From an uncultured Eubacteriales bacterium (GTDB lineage Bacteria; Bacillota_A; Clostridia; Christensenellales; Aristaeellaceae), in the NCBI GenBank assembly GCA_902803675.1, contig CADCQZ010000185.1:1-6182 (forward strand): a stretch of DNA of 6,182 bases. Direction: 5' to 3'. Below the pieces are notes generated by a model. It was not told the origin of the DNA. It did no database searches and saw nothing but the letters and a program-made list of their open reading frames with translations. The translations under genes were made by a program, and so were the position numbers. This document shows, one piece after another, positions 1 through 5,033 of this stretch (positions within the stretch are counted from its first letter, which is position 1; every line of letters starts with the position of its first letter).

Positions 1-1002
1 CCAGAGAAAGCTCATGACGAAGCCGTAGATCAGATAGGAAGGGTTTCGCCGGGCGCTCCTGGATTCACAGGCGGTCAGGGCTTTCAGAGCGCTGTTCTTT
101 CTCCCGCCGCGGATCATGTCCGCCGATACGTTCCTGCGCCGGGCGCGGGTGCTGAGCATATTGAGGGCGGTGTCAAAATAGAAGGCTTTGACAGCGAGGG
201 CGGCCAGCAGTCCCGTGACCAGAGGTACCGCCAGGCCGATCAGAAGAGCCGTGACGCTCCCTTCCGTCATGAACCGGATCAGAAAGGAGATGTTGGGGAA
301 GGCCGCGGACAGGTTCGTCAGCGCGCTGAGGGACTCCTCACCGGCGCCGTTTCGCTGAAGGGAATTGCTCACGATCATGTAGGCGACGGTAAGGCCAAAG
401 GTGAAGATGCCGCCCAGGGCCACGGTCACGTCCCGGCTGCGCAGGACGCCGAACACCCGGAATACGACCACCACCAGCAGCGCGGCGGCCGCGATCCCGG
501 TGACGGGGATCATCAGGCTGGCGAGCAGGGCGCCGATGATATACGGCGCGCCCGCCCCGGCACGGATGCCGTATCCCAGGCAGGCCGGCCCCATCAATAT
601 GAGGCTGAGGATCACCGGGAAGCGGGAGGCTACGGCCAGCTTCGCCAGGACGATCTGGGACGCGGAAAAGGGCAGGGGCACCAGGAGTTCCAGGTCATCT
701 GAGGTGTAGAGCACCGTCACGATATCCTTGACCGCCAGCACGAAGCTCAGGATCAGAAGGATCATCATCAGCGTCTGTGCCAGTCCGCCGGCCGTGATGA
801 ACGACGCCGCAGCGGGCTCGAGCAGATACATGCCCAGGAACAGCCCGCCCGCCAGGATCGTGAGACCCGCGGCCGCCAGGATCCCGGCCGCCCGGGCGGA
901 TATCAGGGCGCCTTCGCCCAGCACTGTCTTACCGTTGCATTTCCTCAGGACTTTGATGAGGCCTAAGACCTTTTTAAAGCTTTTTGACAGTTTCGGATCC
1001 AT
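1..1002 (-). CDS. ABC-2 type exporter permease, partial (3' end beyond the left edge)
   Basis: The minus-strand frame is open for all 334 codons from ATG at 1002 to the first base of the window, so the C-terminus is missing. The protein is very hydrophobic, with membrane segments at about residues 40-61, 74-97, 127-146, 151-181, 192-211 and 249-273, and another beginning near 322. A stretch at 101-121 (SDDLELLVPLPFSASQ followed by IVLAK) resembles the 'LL.lP' segment of Clostridial ABC-2 exporters of about 540 residues. A basic cytoplasmic loop (ARRRN, RRARRN) lies at about 287-320. It starts 4 bases after the stop of the small membrane gene, with no good ribosome binding site of its own, so translation is probably coupled. 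With the ATPase two genes upstream it would form the membrane part of an exporter. The substrate cannot be told from sequence. Confidence is high for an ABC-2 permease and low for the exact family. Confidence 0.85.
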   Translation of the reverse strand, partial: MDPKLSKSFKKVLGLIKVLRKCNGKTVLGEGALISARAAGILAAAGLTILAGGLFLGMYLLEPAAASFITAGGLAQTLMMILLILSFVLAVKDIVTVLYTSDDLELLVPLPFSASQIVLAKLAVASRFPVILSLILMGPACLGYGIRAGAGAPYIIGALLASLMIPVTGIAAAALLVVVVFRVFGVLRSRDVTVALGGIFTFGLTVAYMIVSNSLQRNGAGEESLSALTNLSAAFPNISFLIRFMTEGSVTALLIGLAVPLVTGLLAALAVKAFYFDTALNMLSTRARRRNVSADMIRGGRKNSALKALTACESRSARRNPSYLIYGFVMSFLW

Positions 1003-1006
1003 TTTT

Positions 1007-1336
1007 TTACGCTGCCGTTTTGCAGGATCTCCGGATCAGTACGTACACAAGGATCATGACCGCCAGTATGGCCAGAGCGATGATCCTGAACATGTTGGGC
1101 TCGATCAGGCCCAGCATCCGCACCAAAGCGATGCCGATGACCACGACGCCGCCGACGATGTTCATCACCGCGGAAAGGAGCCTGTATCTCTTGAGCCCTT
1201 TCTCGCTGAAGTCTTTCAGGTTCGCTTCCTCCCTTTCGGTAAGTTTGCCGGTGAGGAGCACCATGACGCCCCTGAAGATGCAGTAGGCGCCCAGGATGAG
1301 GAAGATGATCTGGCTGAAGTCCGTTCCTTTAAGCAT
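1007..1336 (-). CDS. small three-helix membrane protein of the exporter operon
   Basis: This 109-residue protein has three predicted membrane segments (about residues 8-29, 53-76 and 80-103). A charged cytoplasmic-type loop (KLTEREEANLKDFSEKGLKR) sits between the first two, and the C-terminus is basic (IRRSCK). I prefer the ATG at 1336 over the in-frame ATG at 1357. A GAAGGGAG ribosome binding site lies 9 bases upstream of 1336, and that start overlaps the ATPase stop by only 8 bases (1329-1336), which suits translational coupling. The longer form would add MRREKTK. I do not recognise the family. Its position between the ATPase and the permease suggests an accessory subunit or regulator of the exporter, which is inference from context. 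Confidence 0.75.
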   Translation of the reverse strand: MLKGTDFSQIIFLILGAYCIFRGVMVLLTGKLTEREEANLKDFSEKGLKRYRLLSAVMNIVGGVVVIGIALVRMLGLIEPNMFRIIALAILAVMILVYVLIRRSCKTAA

Positions 1337-2075
1337 TTTGGTTTTCTCCCTTCTCATTCGTTTCGGTCAGTTCCAGGAATATGTTCTCAAGGGACGCCTG
1401 GGACTTGTGGGTCGCTCTCAGGTCGTCCAGGGTGCCGGTGTAAAGGAGTTCTCCCATTTTGATGATGCAGATCTCGTCGCACAGCTTCTCCGCCACTTCC
1501 AGCACATGAGTGGAGAAGAACACCGTCTTGCCCTTGTCAGCGTGCTCCCGCATCATCTTTTTGAGCTCGAAGGCCGCCTGCGGGTCCAGCCCGGTCAGGG
1601 GCTCATCCAGGATCCACACCCAGGGGTCGTGGATCAGGGCCCCCAGGATCATGATCTTCTGGCGCATGCCGTGGGAGTAGGAGAGGATGCGGCTGCCCAG
1701 CGCGTCGAAGATCCCGAACCGCTTCGCGTTCGTTTCGATGAATTCGGCCCGGCCCTCCAAAGGGGTGTCGTAGACGTCCGCCATGAAGTTCAGGTACTCC
1801 AGGCCGGTCAGCCTCAGGAAATGGTCGGGGCTGTCGGACACATACCCGAACTGGGCCTTGGCCTTCCGCGGCTCCTTCACCACGTCGATCCCATTGATCA
1901 GGATCGTGCCCTTCGTGGGCCGGATCACCCCGGTGATCGCCTTGATGGTGGTGGATTTTCCCGCGCCGTTGTGGCCGATGAAGCCCGTGATGGCCCCGTC
2001 CTTCGCGGTGAAAGAGATGTTTTTCACCACTTCCCGGTCACCGTACGCCTTGGTGAAGTTTTCTGTCTGGATCAA
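1329..2075 (-). CDS. ABC-2 type exporter ATP-binding protein
   Basis: This 248-residue cytoplasmic ATPase would drive the adjacent membrane permease. The motifs in order are: Walker A GHNGAGKST at residues 34-42; a Q-loop region FGYVSDSPD (76-84) where the usual Gln is replaced by Ser-Asp; a non-canonical signature YSHGMRQK (133-140) in place of LSGGQ; Walker B WVWILDEP (152-159); a D-loop GLDP (162-165); and the H-loop STH with His190. The SHGM signature and the D/E-P Q-loop are typical of the ABC-2/EcsA-like exporter branch and do not suggest decay. The chosen start is TTG at 2075, because AAGGAGG at 2089-2083 is 7 bases upstream and the conserved fold begins at once (IQTENFTKAYG). Another in-frame TTG at 2150 would add 25 low-complexity residues without a ribosome binding site. 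It is the first gene of the operon and its end overlaps the next gene by 8 bases. Confidence 0.93.
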   Translation of the reverse strand: MIQTENFTKAYGDREVVKNISFTAKDGAITGFIGHNGAGKSTTIKAITGVIRPTKGTILINGIDVVKEPRKAKAQFGYVSDSPDHFLRLTGLEYLNFMADVYDTPLEGRAEFIETNAKRFGIFDALGSRILSYSHGMRQKIMILGALIHDPWVWILDEPLTGLDPQAAFELKKMMREHADKGKTVFFSTHVLEVAEKLCDEICIIKMGELLYTGTLDDLRATHKSQASLENIFLELTETNEKGENQNA

Positions 2076-2082
2076 TCGGATC

Positions 2083-2089
2083 CCTCCTT
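2083..2089 (-). promoter_or_regulatory. ribosome binding site that sets the TTG start of the ATPase
   Basis: The minus strand reads AAGGAGG here, 7 bases before TTG at 2075-2073. It is a full match to the anti-Shine-Dalgarno sequence at ideal spacing, and no ATG or GTG is available at that distance in frame. Confidence 0.85.
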
Positions 2090-2113
2090 GTCTGTTTCCG
2101 GTCCCTGTGCTCC

Positions 2114-2158
2114 GGGGCTTCCGGCCATTCGGTTTTGCCGGAGGGATCAAGAAGCCCC
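2114..2158 (-). other. two-tier hairpin in the 5' leader of the exporter operon
   Basis: The outer arms GGGGCTT (2114-2120) and AAGCCCC (2152-2158) pair over 7 bases. The inner arms CCGGC (2121-2125) and GCCGG (2137-2141) pair over 5. On the minus-strand transcript the structure lies between the putative start site near 2186 and the ribosome binding site at 2089. No U-tract follows, so it is not an intrinsic terminator. It may stabilise or modulate the leader. I recognise no riboswitch class. Confidence 0.4.
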
Positions 2159-2192
2159 TTGCCCGGGGATCGGGGTGCCGCGCTTAAAAAGG

Positions 2193-2201
2193 ATTATACC
2201 A
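2193..2201 (-). promoter_or_regulatory. extended -10 promoter for the exporter operon
   Basis: The minus strand reads TGGTATAAT: a perfect -10 hexamer with the TG-n extension. The region where the -35 box should be (TGCAGG at 17-base spacing) is poor, as is usual for extended -10 promoters. The predicted start near 2186 gives a leader of about 110 bases before the TTG codon. No terminator is visible after the SH3 gene, so read-through from it may add to expression. Confidence 0.55.
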
Positions 2202-2270
2202 TAAAAAGTAAGTTCCTGCATGGTCCCGGAGGATGAAAGAGAGTTTTTTTGTGTTATAAGACGCTCGCTC

Positions 2271-2846
2271 TTACACCCTGGCCACATAGGCTTTCATCAC
2301 GTAGCCGGTCATGCCGGTGACGGAGTCGACGGCCTTGTACCAGTCAAGGGTCTCGCCGATCACGGTGAGGAGACGGCCGTCCTTGAGGGTGGCGATCCGG
2401 GAGGCTCCGGTGCCGGGGGCGGAGCGGAAGTTCACCCAGCCGGTGGCGGGGCTGGTGGGACGGGCCGCGACCACGAAGGAAGCGACGGGATGGTAGTGGT
2501 TCATCTGGCGCTCGATCTCTTTCTTCTGGATGTCTTCATCGGAGATCTTCGTGGCGGAGAGGAACTTGGCCATCACATACCCGGTGCCGGTCTTGGCCCT
2601 GGGGCAGGAGATCTCATACCAGCCGTTCTTCGCGCTGCCCCGTACGGTAACGGCGTCGCCGTAGTTGTACTGGCAGATCACGTTGTCCTTCGAGTCGTCG
2701 GGAGCGGTGCGGACATTGAGGGGCCCGCCGTTGGCGGTGTTCACATACATGGTCCTGGCGGTCCTGCTCTCGGCCATGGAGGCGGGGATGCACAGGGCGA
2801 AAAGGCTCATGACGATCAGGGCGGCGGCGATCAGTTTCCTGAACAT
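2271..2846 (-). CDS. secreted protein with two bacterial SH3 domains
   Basis: This is a 191-residue protein. Residues 1-25 form a signal peptide (MFRKLIAAALIVMSLF, then a cut after ASMA). Two SH3_3-type repeats follow. Domain 1 spans about 33-98, with PLNVRTAPD at 42-50, NGWYEI at 74-79 and GYVMAKFL at 89-96. Domain 2 spans about 130-190, with WVNFRSAPG at 137-145, LDWYKA at 167-172 and GYVMKAYV at 181-188. A charged linker (SDEDIQKKEIERQMNHYHP) joins them. No catalytic domain is attached. Bacterial SH3 domains commonly bind peptidoglycan or the cell surface, so a cell-wall-binding role outside the membrane is likely, though the partner is unknown. The ATG at 2846 has AAGGGGG (2861-2855) 8 bases upstream. 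It is transcribed away from the met operon and towards the exporter operon 195 bases downstream. No convincing terminator follows the stop. Confidence 0.88.
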   Translation of the reverse strand: MFRKLIAAALIVMSLFALCIPASMAESRTARTMYVNTANGGPLNVRTAPDDSKDNVICQYNYGDAVTVRGSAKNGWYEISCPRAKTGTGYVMAKFLSATKISDEDIQKKEIERQMNHYHPVASFVVAARPTSPATGWVNFRSAPGTGASRIATLKDGRLLTVIGETLDWYKAVDSVTGMTGYVMKAYVARV

Positions 2847-2909
2847 TTTTATATCCCCCTTAAACTTTCATCGTTTGTTTTCTTTGATGTGTTTCCCGGT
2901 GACACGCAA

Positions 2910-2918
2910 AGGATACCA
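2910..2918 (-). promoter_or_regulatory. candidate extended -10 element for the SH3 gene
   Basis: The minus strand reads TGGTATCCT: an extended -10 element with a 4 of 6 hexamer match. No -35 box is present at the right distance. The spot where one would sit is occupied by the TGTCACA repeats. The start would be near 2903 and the leader about 57 bases. This is a weak call from position and sequence only. Confidence 0.35.
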
Positions 2919-2925
2919 CAGGCAC

Positions 2926-2943
2926 TGTCACAGTTTTGTCACA
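2926..2943. repeat. pair of TGTCACA direct repeats, possible operator
   Basis: TGTCACA occurs at 2926-2932 and 2937-2943, 11 bases apart start to start (one helical turn). The inverted core GTGACA occurs at 2899-2904. The pair covers the -35 position of the candidate SH3 gene promoter, where an activator or repressor could bind on one DNA face. No regulator gene is visible nearby. Confidence 0.35.
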
Positions 2944-3005
2944 TCAAAAAAACGGTACTGAGACCCCAGATCTCACGGCAGTACATGATAAATACAAAAT
3001 ATCTA

Positions 3006-3033
3006 TTGACTTTATAGACATTAAAAGTATAAT
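3006..3033 (+). promoter_or_regulatory. sigma-A promoter of the met uptake operon
   Basis: TTGACT (3006-3011, 5 of 6 match) and TATAAT (3028-3033, perfect) are separated by 16 bases in an AT-rich stretch. Initiation is expected near 3040. That leaves a leader of about 200 bases before metN, long enough for an attenuator, and places the start only about 10 bases before the leader-peptide ribosome binding site. Confidence 0.85.
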
Positions 3034-3049
3034 GACTTTCAAACAGGCG

Positions 3050-3057
3050 AAAGGAGG
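3050..3057 (+). promoter_or_regulatory. ribosome binding site of the leader peptide
   Basis: AAAGGAGG lies 8 bases before GTG at 3066. It is stronger than the site in front of metN itself, which argues that the short frame is actively translated. Confidence 0.8.
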
Positions 3058-3065
3058 CGGGCGCA

Positions 3066-3128
3066 GTGACCGGAAGGACCATCGGGTGTTGTTGTTCCAT
3101 GTGTGTGTTTGCTGCGCTCACTTTGTAG
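3066..3128 (+). CDS. cysteine-rich leader peptide (putative attenuator peptide)
   Basis: The GTG start at 3066 opens a 20-codon frame ending in TAG at 3126-3128: MTGRTIGCCCSMCVFAALTL. Four of the 20 residues are Cys, all encoded by TGT (3087-3095 three in a row, and 3102-3104), with one Met between them. The frame sits directly after the promoter and a near-perfect ribosome binding site, and just before a hairpin with a T-run. This is the geometry of amino-acid-responsive leader peptides such as those of trp, his and leu. The likely role is as a sensor: ribosomes would pause at the Cys codons when charged tRNA-Cys is scarce. The peptide itself probably has no function. One caveat is that the DNA here is rich in TG repeats, so another frame also holds some Cys codons, but that frame has no start with a ribosome binding site downstream of the promoter. 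Confidence 0.7.
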   Translation: MTGRTIGCCCSMCVFAALTL

Positions 3129-3166
3129 CGGCCGCATGGTCTTATCAGCGGCTCCATACAGGCGGC
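3097..3166 (+). promoter_or_regulatory. alternative pairings of a putative cysteine attenuator
   Basis: Segment 1 (CCATGTG, 3097-3103, inside the Cys codon block) can pair with segment 2 (CGCATGG, 3133-3139) over 7 pairs including one G-U. Segment 2 with its 5' extension (GCCGCATGG, 3131-3139) can instead pair with segment 3: ATGG with CCAT (3154-3157), and GCCGC with GCGGC (3162-3166), with a 4-base bulge. The 2:3 form takes up part of the 5' arm of the terminator. A ribosome held at the Cys codons covers segment 1 and leaves 2 free to pair with 3. A ribosome at the stop codon covers segment 2, so the terminator can form. A local hairpin GCCGC/GCGGC (3131-3135 with 3148-3152) is a further option compatible with termination. 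All pairings were drawn by eye. Confidence 0.5.
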
Positions 3167-3189
3167 GCGGCAGGCGGGCCTGTTTTTTT
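3158..3189 (+). terminator. putative attenuator terminator upstream of metN
   Basis: ACAGGC (3158-3163) pairs with GCCTGT (3178-3183) over 6 bases around a 14-base GC-rich loop, and seven T residues follow (3183-3189). A shorter alternative stem, CAGG/CCTG at 3171-3182, ends at the same place. It lies after the leader peptide stop and 53 bases before metN, so it would cut off the operon unless disrupted. The stem is short with a large loop, so its strength is uncertain. A further small hairpin (GCCGG 3212-3216 with CCGGC 3221-3225) sits next to the metN ribosome binding site. Confidence 0.55.
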
Positions 3190-3242
3190 ATTGCCCCGGT
3201 GATGCCGCGCTGCCGGCGTCCCGGCGGGGAAAGGACGCAGGC

Positions 3243-4268
3243 ATGATCCGGATCGATCACGCGGTCAAAACTTATAAGGACGGGAAGCAGGCGGTGCACG
3301 CTCTGCGGGACGTGAGCCTGCGGGTGGAAAAAGGCGATATCTACGGCATCGTCGGTTTTTCCGGGGCGGGCAAATCCACCCTGCTGCGGCTGGTGAACGG
3401 CCTGGAAAAGGCGGACAGCGGCACCGTCACCGTGGCGGGGCAGGACCTGAACGCGCTGAGCCCGAAGGAACTCCTTTTGATGCGCCGGAAGATCGGCATG
3501 GTGTTCCAGCAGTTCAACCTTCTGGAAGGGAAGACCGTGAAGTACAACGTGTCCGTCCCGCTCCTTCTGGCGGGCGCACCCAGGGGAGAGATCGACCGGC
3601 GGGTGAGAGAAGTGCTCAGCTTCGTGGAATTGGAGGACAAGGAGAACGCCTATGTCAGCCAGCTGTCCGGCGGGCAGAAACAGCGTGTGGGCATCGCCCG
3701 GGCCCTGGCCACCAAGCCTCAGGTCCTTCTGTGCGACGAAGCGACATCGGCCCTGGATCCCCAGACCACCGGATCCATCCTGCGTCTGCTCGAGCGGGTG
3801 AACCGCAGGATGGGGGTCACCATCCTGCTGATCACCCACCAGATGCAGGTGATCCAGATGATCTGCAACAAAGTGGCGGTGATGGAGCACGGAAAGATCG
3901 TGGAAGAGGGATCTGTTCTGGAGGTGTTCGGCACTCCGAAGGAAGAGGTGACCCGTCAGTTCGTGCGCACGGTGATCAGCGACCGGATCCCGGAAAAATT
4001 CGCTGCCGTGGTGCGTGCCGAGACCAGGAACCAGCGGGTGGAGCTGCTCAAGTTCATCGGCGATTCCGTAAAAGAGCCCCTGATCGCCGAGCTGTGCCGT
4101 ACGCAAGGGCTGGAGGTGAACATCCTGGGCGCGACGATCCGGGAGATGCAGGGCAGCGTGATGTGCGTGTTCATCCTTCAATTGATCGGGGATGACGCTT
4201 TGATCGACCGGGCGGAGGCAAGGATCGACGGGGCCGGGGCCCTCAGGGAAAGGATGGTGTTCGACTGA
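3243..4268 (+). CDS. metN: methionine-type uptake ABC transporter ATPase
   Basis: This 341-residue protein is close to the 343 of E. coli MetN. It would be the cytoplasmic ATPase of the D/L-methionine importer MetNIQ. The motifs are Walker A GFSGAGKST (38-46), Q-loop FQQFNLL (88-94), signature LSGGQKQR (141-148), Walker B VLLCDEATSALDP (161-173), and H-loop His199 in LLITHQM. A C-terminal region (about 262-340, with EPLIAELCRTQGLEVNILGA, then IREMQGS) matches the NIL domain, which in E. coli MetN binds methionine and inhibits transport. Feedback control is therefore possible. AAAGGA (3230-3235) lies 7 bases before the ATG. The stop overlaps the metI start by one base (TGATG). The operon is preceded by the putative Cys attenuator, so the substrate may be methionine, cysteine/cystine or a related sulfur compound. 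The family assignment is firm and the substrate is not. Confidence 0.95.
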   Translation: MIRIDHAVKTYKDGKQAVHALRDVSLRVEKGDIYGIVGFSGAGKSTLLRLVNGLEKADSGTVTVAGQDLNALSPKELLLMRRKIGMVFQQFNLLEGKTVKYNVSVPLLLAGAPRGEIDRRVREVLSFVELEDKENAYVSQLSGGQKQRVGIARALATKPQVLLCDEATSALDPQTTGSILRLLERVNRRMGVTILLITHQMQVIQMICNKVAVMEHGKIVEEGSVLEVFGTPKEEVTRQFVRTVISDRIPEKFAAVVRAETRNQRVELLKFIGDSVKEPLIAELCRTQGLEVNILGATIREMQGSVMCVFILQLIGDDALIDRAEARIDGAGALRERMVFD

Positions 4269-4957
4269 TGGAAGCATCCTGGCAGGCGCAGTTCAAAGAA
4301 TTCTTCGGCATCAGGTTCCCCAAGCTGCTTGAAAGCCTGGGGCAGACCGTCTACATGCTGGGCTGGGCTCTTCTCATCGGCGCGGTGATCGGCCTGATGC
4401 TGGCCCTTTTGCTGGTGCTGTGCCGCAAAGGCGGCCTCAGGCAGAACCGGGCGGTGTATGCCGCGGTGAACGTGTACGTGAATATCGTGCGCTCCATGCC
4501 CTTCATCATCACCCTGGTATTCGTGTTCCCTCTGACGCGGCTGATCGTGGGAAAGACCTACGGCTCCACCGCCATGCTGGTTCCCCTGGTGATCTACATC
4601 AGCCCGTACATGGCGCGCCTGATAGAGAACTCTCTCCTGGAGGTGAGCCCGGGCGTCATCGAGGCGGCCCAGGCCATGGGTGCCGACACATGGCAGATCG
4701 TCACCCGTTTCCTGCTGCCGGAAGCCCTGCCCTCCATCGTGCTGGCCCTGACCACCGGCACCGTGGGGCTTCTGGGCGCCACGGCCATGGCGGGGTACGT
4801 GGGCGGCGGCGGGGTGGGCGACCTGGCGCTGACTTACGGGTATCAGCGGTACAATTTCCCGCTGCTGATCCTGACCGTACTGATCCTGATCGTGTTCGTG
4901 CAGCTGCTGCAGCTGATCGGGAACCGCGTCAGCGGAAAACTGAGGCAGCACAGGTGA
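4268..4957 (+). CDS. metI: methionine-type uptake ABC transporter permease
   Basis: This 229-residue inner membrane permease (E. coli MetI has 217) is the partner of the ATPase encoded immediately upstream. About five membrane segments are visible: roughly 24-52, 70-92, 101-118, 153-178 and 198-218. The cytoplasmic coupling loop (EAA-type) is clear at 126-157: VSPGVIEAAQAMGAD, then a TRFLLPEALPSIV segment. The N-terminal NIVRSMPFIITL and the glycine-rich AGYVGGGGVGDLA (175-187) are hallmarks of this permease family. The ATG shares its A with the TGA stop of metN. AAAGGA at 4249-4254 is 13 bases upstream, so expression probably relies on coupling. A 76-base gap with a hairpin separates it from metQ. 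Confidence 0.95.
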   Translation: MEASWQAQFKEFFGIRFPKLLESLGQTVYMLGWALLIGAVIGLMLALLLVLCRKGGLRQNRAVYAAVNVYVNIVRSMPFIITLVFVFPLTRLIVGKTYGSTAMLVPLVIYISPYMARLIENSLLEVSPGVIEAAQAMGADTWQIVTRFLLPEALPSIVLALTTGTVGLLGATAMAGYVGGGGVGDLALTYGYQRYNFPLLILTVLILIVFVQLLQLIGNRVSGKLRQHR

Positions 4958-4967
4958 CACGGTATCG

Positions 4968-4989
4968 ATCCCCCGTCCGGAAGGGGGAT
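4968..4989 (+). other. hairpin between metI and metQ
   Basis: ATCCCCC (4968-4974) and GGGGGAT (4983-4989) form a perfect 7-base stem with an 8-base loop. No T-run follows, so it is not an intrinsic terminator. A hairpin between permease and binding-protein genes often protects or processes the message so that the binding protein is made in excess. That role is inferred here. Confidence 0.5.
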
Positions 4990-5033
4990 GGGATATAAAC
5001 ATGGACATAATATAAGAATGAGAGGAGAAAAAA

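Noticed and set aside
728..1462. Long plus-strand frame opposite the exporter operon
   Set aside because: It is a shadow of the minus-strand permease, small membrane protein and ATPase, with His/Asp/Arg-rich low-complexity translation and no family features.
2271..2287. TAAGA/TCTTA mini-hairpin at the SH3 gene stop as a terminator
   Set aside because: It has only 5 weak pairs, and on the minus strand it is followed by an A-run instead of a T-run.
3138..3190. CTTATC at 3141-3146 in the metN leader as the start of an S-box (SAM) riboswitch
   Set aside because: Only about 50 bases lie between it and the T-run, too short for the roughly 100-base S-box, and none of the other conserved S-box segments follow. 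The T-box antiterminator sequence is also absent.
2936..3202. 88-codon plus-strand frame covering the leader, also with a Cys cluster (VCVCC)
   Set aside because: It begins upstream of the promoter. Its only internal ATG after that (3032) lies in the -10 box before the expected transcript start, and no ribosome binding site serves this frame.
3039..4277. 412-codon minus-strand frame opposite metN
   Set aside because: It is a mirror frame of a GC-rich gene, with a His- and Gln-rich translation. The opposite strand encodes a complete MetN with every ABC motif.
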